From contig CALDWC010000078.1 in the NCBI GenBank assembly GCA_937923945.1, positions 1-12,740 on the forward strand: a stretch of 12,740 bases of DNA. Direction: 5' to 3'. This DNA comes from an uncultured Treponema sp. (lineage in GTDB: Bacteria > Spirochaetota > Spirochaetia > Treponematales > Treponemataceae). Both the position numbers and the translations under genes were made by a program. Shown here one piece after another: positions 8,024 through 12,740 of this stretch. Below the pieces are notes generated by a model. The model had not been told where the DNA came from. It searched no databases and was given only the letters and a program-made list of their open reading frames with translations. Within the stretch, counting starts at the first letter, position 1. Each line of letters starts with the position of its first letter.

Positions 8024-8228
8024 GGAAACGCTGATTAAAGGTGGACACTGAAAAGTAGTCTTTTAAAAACATCAGTTTTTAAAAGACTTTCCTTAGTCTA
8101 TTGCGAGTTTTGAAAAATTCATATAATTGTACGTAAAATTTTTCAAAACTCGACGGGCATCTCTAAAAATCGAACCCGAGGTTTTAGAGATGCCCTCAAT
8201 TCTCCATTGAATTAATCAGTGTCTCCTT
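8022..8228. repeat. MITE-like non-coding element with terminal inverted repeats and nested hairpins
   Basis: The ends, AAGGAAACGCTGATTAA (8022-8038) and TTAATCAGTGTCTCCTT (8212-8228), form a 17-bp inverted repeat with two mismatches, both able to pair as G-U in RNA. Between them lie three perfect stem-loops: 14 bp (8057-8070/8075-8088), 16 bp (8104-8119/8137-8152, 17-base loop) and 14 bp (8155-8168/8182-8195), plus a small 5-bp stem (8196-8200/8206-8210). No coding frame is apparent and no obvious target duplication flanks the ends. The closed, symmetrical design suggests a miniature inverted-repeat transposable element or a structured RNA folded on the transcript. None of the stems has a good U-run, so simple termination is unlikely. 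It fills the gap between two lipoprotein genes. Confidence 0.6.
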
Positions 8229-8246
8229 GAAGGAACAATACGCGTT

Positions 8247-9569
8247 ATGAAAAAAATTTACAGAATCTTTTACCCTGTAGTGATGTGTACGGTATGCGCA
8301 CTGATTTCGTGCGCCGCTTTATCGTCCAATCAAAGTCGAACAGGAACTGTCCCCGACTGGGTTCTGCGCACACCGGAAAGCGACAGCCGCTATGAATACT
8401 TTACCGCTTCCGCTGACGGTACCGGTTCGGGGCAAGCCGAAGAAAGGGCTTCTGCAAATTTACTTACCGAAGTAAGCCGCTATGTGGGAGCTGCAATCCG
8501 TTCAAGCGCAACGGTTACGGTTTCCGGTGAACTTGAAGTTTTGGAAAAGCACATTCAAAACGAATTGCGGCAAACGTCGCAGGCGAATATTGAGCTTTTC
8601 AAAGTAACGGAAAAATATTTTGTACAAAACGGCAATTCGGTAACCGCATATTTACTGGGACGCTATGATAAGGTTGCCCTCGCTCGGGAAATGGAGCGAC
8701 TGGAAACACTTTTGCGGGAAAAACGGGAAGCGGTAACCTTACCCGAACAAACCGGCGATTCGCTTTTTGCCGAAAAAGAATACTTTCTTGCGGCAAAAAA
8801 ATTTTTAACGGCAGCCGTTCGTGCGGAAACGAGCGATCTTGATAACGCGAATGTGTATGTGAGCCGTACTACAGGAAAATCCCGCGAAAGTATCGAACGC
8901 ATTGAGCTGACGGTGACGCAAGCCGACAAAAACCCGCACGTACTGTGCATTCAAAGTTCGGCAAAAACGCTGCCAATACGTATCTCGTACTTTGTACGGA
9001 GCGGCAGCCGGAAAAAACTCGTAACTGACAAGGCCGTGCTTAGCAGCGGTGCCTACGATTTTCCGCTTCCGGCGAATATGGCGGAAAAAACGGTATATGT
9101 GTACATTGACGATGAGCCGCTTTTTGCACCGTTTGCCGATAACGCTCCTGCATATACCCAAACCGTCAGCGAGCTGAAAAAGCTCATTGCGGCAAAGCAA
9201 AAAAAATGCGCCGTAGCGCAGGTTTTCGTGCAATCCGCGTCAATCACCGTAAACGTTGACCGCACTTCGCAATTTGCCCCTTCCTTTTTGCAGGCGCTGC
9301 AGGCAAAACTTTTAAAAGCGGGCTATCGCATCGTTCAGGAAAATGGCGATTATACGATTTCGGCAACGCTCGCATGCGGAACACCAGAAGCGGACTCTTC
9401 CGTATTTTTTGCGCCCTATACGGTTCGGTTTTCCGTTTATCGAAACGGAACACTCGTGCAAAGCGAAATAGTAAAAAAAACAAGCGTCGGGTTTTCAGCC
9501 GATGAGGCGTTACAGGCAAGCCCCGAGACCGCAGCCGCTGCAATTGTATCCGCACTCCGCTTGGAATAG
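8247..9569 (+). CDS. LPP20-family-like lipoprotein
   Basis: A 440-residue lipoprotein with lipobox LISC (C22). Residues 36-150 resemble the LPP20 domain: PDWV at 36-39, a strand with YFTASADGTG (51-60), an Ala-rich helix (QAEERASANLLTEVSRYVGA, 63-82) and the closing strand AYLLGRYDK (134-142), where LPP20 proteins usually read 'yvlvrydk'. A predicted helix follows (143-165), then AEKEYFLAAKKFLTA (175-189), which looks like one TPR-type hairpin. A beta-rich region spans 218-300. The last 120 residues (FAPSFLQALQAKLLKAGYRI, then GDYTISATL) look like a CsgG-type or LptE-like alpha/beta unit. The nearest ribosome site, AAGGA at 8230-8234, is 12 bases from the ATG, rather far. The inverted-repeat element upstream may separate it from, or change its expression relative to, the preceding three genes. 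Confidence 0.85.
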   Translation: MKKIYRIFYPVVMCTVCALISCAALSSNQSRTGTVPDWVLRTPESDSRYEYFTASADGTGSGQAEERASANLLTEVSRYVGAAIRSSATVTVSGELEVLEKHIQNELRQTSQANIELFKVTEKYFVQNGNSVTAYLLGRYDKVALAREMERLETLLREKREAVTLPEQTGDSLFAEKEYFLAAKKFLTAAVRAETSDLDNANVYVSRTTGKSRESIERIELTVTQADKNPHVLCIQSSAKTLPIRISYFVRSGSRKKLVTDKAVLSSGAYDFPLPANMAEKTVYVYIDDEPLFAPFADNAPAYTQTVSELKKLIAAKQKKCAVAQVFVQSASITVNVDRTSQFAPSFLQALQAKLLKAGYRIVQENGDYTISATLACGTPEADSSVFFAPYTVRFSVYRNGTLVQSEIVKKTSVGFSADEALQASPETAAAAIVSALRLE

Positions 9570-9608
9570 GGAACGGATATTAAAAACTAAAAAATAGTGA
9601 AAAAAATT

Positions 9609-9629
9609 AAAAAAGGGCTTGCTTTTTTT
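9609..9629 (+). terminator. Possible weak terminator after the lipoprotein cluster
   Basis: AAAAAAG (9609-9615) pairs with CTTTTTT (9622-9628) around a 6-base loop and ends in T7. The stem has one G-C pair, so it is weak, but its place between the envelope genes and the feo locus fits a transcript end. Confidence 0.35.
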
Positions 9630-9665
9630 ATGTAAAATCGATATATGAAAACAAGCCGTTAAATG

Positions 9666-9678
9666 ATAACACTGTTAT
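9666..9678. promoter_or_regulatory. Operator-like palindrome 1 (feoA1 upstream)
   Basis: ATAACACTGTTAT is a perfect 6-1-6 palindrome within TGATAACACTGTTATTA. Its centre is 42 bases, about four helical turns, from palindrome 2, and it lies 17 bases upstream of the possible -35 box of feoA1. Confidence 0.7.
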
Positions 9679-9693
9679 TACATTTTGGGTATC

Positions 9694-9723
9694 TTGCACT
9701 TTAAGTGATAACAATGTTATTTT
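9694..9723 (+). promoter_or_regulatory. Possible feoA promoter
   Basis: TTGCAC (9694-9699), an 18-base spacer and TATTTT (9718-9723) form a moderate sigma70-like promoter. Palindrome 2 fills most of the spacer and overlaps the -10, which would suit repression. Confidence 0.35.
9708..9720. promoter_or_regulatory. Operator-like palindrome 2 (feoA1 upstream)
   Basis: ATAACAATGTTAT is a perfect 6-1-6 palindrome that differs from palindrome 1 only at its centre base. The flank TGATAACA is also shared. It overlaps the possible feoA promoter. Confidence 0.7.
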
Positions 9724-9802
9724 TACCGGAAGAAAAATTATGCATTGGCGTTTGTGGCACGCAGCGCCGTTATGCTGAATTGAAAAATAGCGAGGAGTAC
9801 GT

Positions 9803-10015
9803 ATGATGCCTATTTCACTTTTGTCAGTCGGCGAAGAACGGATAATTCAACGAATCGGCGGACGTGCTGAGGTTAAACAGCGCCTCAAAGAACTCGGTTT
9901 TGTAGTCGGTGAAAAAGTAAAAGTGATTTCAAAATTATCCGATAACGTTATTGTCGGCATTAAAGAAAGCCGTGTTGCAATTGACGGTTCGTTAGCAAAA
10001 GATATTTTTGTATAA
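9803..10015 (+). CDS. feoA: FeoA-family ferrous iron transport protein (first copy)
   Basis: A 70-residue FeoA-type protein: a small SH3-like beta-barrel that acts in the cytoplasm and is thought to bind or tune the iron permease FeoB. Visible family features are the opening strand and helix RAEVKQRLKELGF (21-33), with LGF where relatives usually have LGL or MGL, then VGEKVKVISK (35-44) and a final strand VAIDGSLAKDIFV (58-70). It lacks the APLGDP segment of the second copy. GAGGAG at 9792-9797 serves either the ATG at 9803 or the one at 9806. It is followed 41 bases later by feoA2 and very likely co-transcribed with it, under palindromes 1 and 2. The presence of two distinct FeoA proteins suggests that they divide the role between them. 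Confidence 0.9.
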   Translation: MMPISLLSVGEERIIQRIGGRAEVKQRLKELGFVVGEKVKVISKLSDNVIVGIKESRVAIDGSLAKDIFV

Positions 10016-10056
10016 AGTTTTCGATAAAAATTAAAACAATGGGAATGGAGGTTTTA

Positions 10057-10278
10057 ATGAAAACATTGAGTGATGTAAAAGTAGGCGAAACCGTTCGGGT
10101 AGTTCGCCTCCACGGGGAAGGTGCGGTAAAAAAGCGCATTATGGATATGGGACTTACCAAAGGAACGGCAGTAGCGGTAAAAAAGTTTGCTCCGCTCGGC
10201 GATCCGATTGAAGTTACCGTACGAAACTATGAGCTTTCCATTCGGAAAGCTGATGCACAAACCATTGAAGTTGAATAA
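10057..10278 (+). CDS. feoA: FeoA-family ferrous iron transport protein (second copy)
   Basis: A 73-residue FeoA protein of the classical type. It contains KKRIMDMGLTKGTAV (25-39), the conserved APLGDPIEV (45-53) and the closing strand pair with LSIRKADAQTIEVE (60-73). It is expected to act in the cytoplasm beside FeoB, possibly affecting its GTPase or gating; the exact role of FeoA is not settled. The start at 10057 is chosen over 10039 because GGAGG at 10047-10051 lies 5 bases before it and would be inside the longer reading. It differs clearly from the first copy, so the pair is an old duplication or two subfamilies rather than a recent tandem repeat. About 195 bases separate it from feoB; that gap holds operator-like palindromes 3 and 4. 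Confidence 0.93.
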   Translation: MKTLSDVKVGETVRVVRLHGEGAVKKRIMDMGLTKGTAVAVKKFAPLGDPIEVTVRNYELSIRKADAQTIEVE

Positions 10279-10357
10279 CGTCATGTATAATTGATGCTCC
10301 GCTGCTACATCGGGCACCATTTTTGCGAGCATAGCAGTATATTTTAATAGAGACGCG

Positions 10358-10370
10358 ATAACACTGTTAT
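10358..10370. promoter_or_regulatory. Operator-like palindrome 3 (feoB upstream)
   Basis: ATAACACTGTTAT is identical to palindrome 1 over all 13 bases. It lies in the feoA2-feoB gap, about 100 bases before the feoB start, with its centre 17 bases from palindrome 4. It implies that feoB has its own regulated promoter or an internal control point. Confidence 0.7.
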
Positions 10371-10374
10371 TAAA

Positions 10375-10387
10375 ATAACATTGTTAC
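10375..10387. promoter_or_regulatory. Operator-like palindrome 4 (feoB upstream)
   Basis: ATAACATTGTTAC matches the 6-1-6 palindrome with one end base changed. Its left arm also forms an inverted repeat (TGTTATT, two bases, AATAACA; 10365-10380) with palindrome 3, so the two could be bound as one unit. A candidate feoB promoter further down (TTGTGG at 10420, TATAAA at 10442-10447, 16-base spacer) is weak. Confidence 0.6.
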
Positions 10388-10472
10388 TGCATGTGTAGAG
10401 AGAAATGAACCAACATGATTTGTGGTTTTTCGCTTATTTTTTATAAAAAAATTTTTATAGTGAGGAAATTAT

Positions 10473-12740
10473 ATGAGTATTAACATTGCACTTGCAGGGA
10501 ATCCGAATAGCGGTAAAACAACGCTGTTTAATGAGTTAACGGGTTCGAATCAATTTGTAGGCAACTGGCCGGGAGTTACCGTTGAAAAAAAAGAAGGTAA
10601 ACTCAAAAAACATGACGAGGTTACGGTTACTGACTTACCGGGAATTTATTCGCTTTCACCGTACACCCTCGAAGAAGTGGTATCGCGAGATTATCTCGTA
10701 AAAAGCCGTCCCGATGTGATTGTCAATATTGTTGACGGTACAAACCTTGAGCGGAACTTATATTTAACAACACAGTTGCTTGAGTTGGGTATTCCGACGG
10801 TAATTGCTATCAATATGATGGACGTTGTCAAAAAAACGGCGATAAAATCAACACCGCGGAGCTTGAAAAACAGCTCAACTGCAAAATTGTTGAAATTTCC
10901 GCGCTGAAAGGAGAAGGACTTTCGGCATTAACGGAAGCGGCAATTGCTGAAGCAAAGCGAAAACATGTGCCGCCGAAACATATTTTTTCCGGTGTTGTCG
11001 AACATGCAATTGCACATATTGAAGAAGCCTGTTTGCACGATCGGTCGGCGGAACAGCAGCGCTGGTATGCCGTTAAAATTTTTGAACGCGATCAAAAAAT
11101 TATTGAGCAGCTGCACATCAGCGCGGAAACGCTCGCGCACGTGGAAAACGATATAAAAAATGCAGAAGCCGAATTGAAGGACGACGCGGAAAGCATTATC
11201 ACGAATGAGCGGTATGTGTTTATCGGAAATTGTTTGGAGGCAACGTACAAAAAGAAAAGCGAAGGAAGCTTATCCGTTTCCGATAAAATTGACAAAGTGG
11301 TTACCAACCGAATTTTTGCGCTGCCTATTTTTGCCGTTGTTATGTTTTTGGTATACTATATTTCCGTAACGACGGTCGGCACGCTTGTCACCGATTGGGC
11401 GAATGACGGGGTGTTCGGAGATGGATGGCATTTGTTCGGTATCGGAACTTCCGCATACGAAGCGGCGATGGACGAACATGCGAAAAACTATCTTTTTACC
11501 GATGAGCTTCATCATACCGTTGAAAAAGCGGTAACGGCAGGAGTGGTCGGTGCTGAAAAAATTTTGGAAGCGATTGACGGCGACAGTTATGCCGATTTCG
11601 ATGAAGCTTTCGGAACCTACGGCGACGGTTTAGCCGAAGCAGGGTTCGATATCGGCGAGCAGGTTGCGGCGGTTTTCGGTGATGATACGGAAGGAGTGCC
11701 GCAACGAAGTGCGTTCGGAGTTTGGATTCCGGGTATTCCGGTTTTAGTTGAAGCGGGACTTGATAAAATCGAAGTCGCCGGTTGGCTAAAAAGTCTTATC
11801 TTGGACGGTATTGTCGGCGGTGTCGGAGCCGTGTTGGGCTTTATTCCGCAAATGGTCGTTCTCTTTTTCTTCCTCGCATTTTTGGAAGCATGCGGCTACA
11901 TGGCACGTATTGCGTTTGTCCTTGACCGCGCGTTCCGCCGTTTCGGTCTTTCGGGTAAATCATTTATACCGATGCTGATTTCAACCGGTTGCGGAGTACC
12001 TGGTGTTATGTCCTGCCGCACGATTGAAAACGAACGCGACCGACGCATGACGATTATGACGACGACTTTTATGCCCTGCGGTGCGAAACTGCCGATTATT
12101 GCGTTAATTGCGGCTGCTCTTTTCGACGGAGCGTGGTGGGTTGCAACTTCGGCATATTTTACCGGTATCGCGGCGGTGATTATTTCCGGCATTATGTTGA
12201 AAAAAACGAAAATGTTTGCAGGAGACCCTGCGCCTTTTGTGATGGAACTTCCGGCGTATCACTGGCCGACGCTCGGTAATATTTCCCGCTCAGTCAGGGA
12301 ACGAGCTTCATCATTTATGAGAAAAGCGGGAACCATTATTTTGCTTGCCTCCATCGTTATCTGGATCAGCTCGCACTTCGGCACCGTTGAAGGCAATTTC
12401 GGTTTTTACGAAGAACTTGATTTGGAAGCATCGATTCTCGGCAGTATCGGAGGGGCAATTGACTGGATTTTTGCTCCGCTCGGTTTTGCAAATATCAAAG
12501 CGGTAATTGCGACAATTATGGGCTTAGTCGCCAAAGAAGAAGTTGTTGCCGTTTTCGGAGTGTTGGACTTTGAAGCAATGACAGCCCTTTCGGCATATTC
12601 TTTCCTTATATTTAACCTTTTGTGTGCACCGTGTTTTGCGGCAATCGGGGCGATTAAACGGGAAATGAACAGTAAAAAATGGACATGGTTTGCCATCGGG
12701 TATCAAACGATTTTTGCTTACGTTATTTCGCTGATTATTT
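10473..12740 (+). CDS. feoB: Ferrous iron transporter FeoB, frame broken by one base, 3' end outside the window
   Basis: FeoB is the inner-membrane Fe(II) permease with an N-terminal GTPase. The first frame (10473-10907) has G1 GNPNSGKT (9-16), G2 T36 in GNWPGVTV, G3 DLPG (54-57) and G4 NMMD (114-117), then goes off-family after K121 and stops. Reading -1 from the A7 tract at 10830-10836 continues the expected NGDKIN, then the G5-type SALKGEG, and stays open to the window edge, giving 756 residues in restored numbering. The membrane part retains GCGVPG (506-511, C507), MPCGAKLP (534-541, C536), AKEEVV (687-692) and the late PCFAAIGAIKRE. An acidic insert of about 95 residues (320-415) follows the first membrane helix. 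GAGGA at 10462-10466 sets the start. Whether the protein is made depends on whether the shift is a sequencing error, recoding or mutation. Confidence 0.88.
10830..10836 (+). other. feoB: A7 tract where the feoB frame shifts
   Basis: The frame reads GTC AAA AAA ACG, but the family continues with Lys-Lys-Asn-Gly-Asp-Lys, which needs AAC GGC GAT and therefore one more A or a -1 slip. A homopolymer of seven A is a common place for length errors, for polymerase slippage and for tRNA-Lys slippage. Confidence 0.85.

Noticed and set aside
8057..8195. CRISPR-like repeats
   Set aside because: The three hairpins have different sequences and there is no regularly spaced direct repeat.
10442..10459. A/T-only palindrome just before the feoB ribosome site
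   Set aside because: TATAAAAA/TTTTTATA with a two-base gap has no G-C pair and cannot close a proper loop; expected in A/T-rich leader DNA.
10829..10837. Canonical -1 programmed frameshift heptamer A AAA AAC
   Set aside because: The letters are present but the codon phase is wrong: the zero frame is AAA AAA ACG, not A|AAA|AAC. Single-tRNA or polymerase slippage remains possible.
10944..12706. Several short open frames on both strands within the 3' part of feoB
   Set aside because: They arise from the other frames of a continuous FeoB coding stretch and have no ribosome sites or family features.

Overview
The window looks like a piece of a treponeme (Spirochaetes) chromosome. The pointers are several lipoproteins with loose spirochaete-type lipoboxes, moderate-to-low G+C with A/T-rich intergenic DNA, a doubled feoA in front of feoB, and lumazine synthase and FeoB sequences of the Clostridia/Treponema type. 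The genus is inferred from protein character, not from a database search.

Layout. Positions 11-1747 (+) encode an ABC exporter half-transporter. It converges on a 609-residue secreted protein of unknown function (3765-1936, -), and a perfect bidirectional terminator plus a second hairpin lie between them. The secreted protein has a good sigma70-type promoter and shares a divergent intergenic region with ribH (3975-4448, +), a solitary lumazine synthase gene. Next come four co-directional envelope genes (4567-9569). The first is an exported protein with a CsgG/FlgT-like front and a possible beta-barrel tail. The other three are lipoproteins: one with FlgT_N/CsgG-like and DUF6175-like regions, and two LPP20-like. 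A 207-bp non-coding element with near-perfect 17-bp terminal inverted repeats and three long internal hairpins (8022-8228) separates the last two.

The right end is a ferrous iron uptake locus: feoA1 (9803-10015), feoA2 (10057-10278) and feoB (10473 to beyond the window). Four copies of a 13-bp palindrome (ATAACANTGTTAT), two before feoA1 and two before feoB, look like operators for an iron- or metal-responsive repressor. The feoB frame is broken by one base at an A7 tract after residue 121. The other frame then stays open and FeoB-like for about 1.9 kb to the window edge, which suggests sequencing error, slippage/recoding or a very recent mutation rather than old decay.

The most likely undescribed system is the four-gene envelope cluster. 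Its domain content recalls the FlgO/FlgP/FlgT and CsgG outer-membrane assemblies, which would be unusual in a spirochaete with periplasmic flagella. All domain assignments were made by eye.
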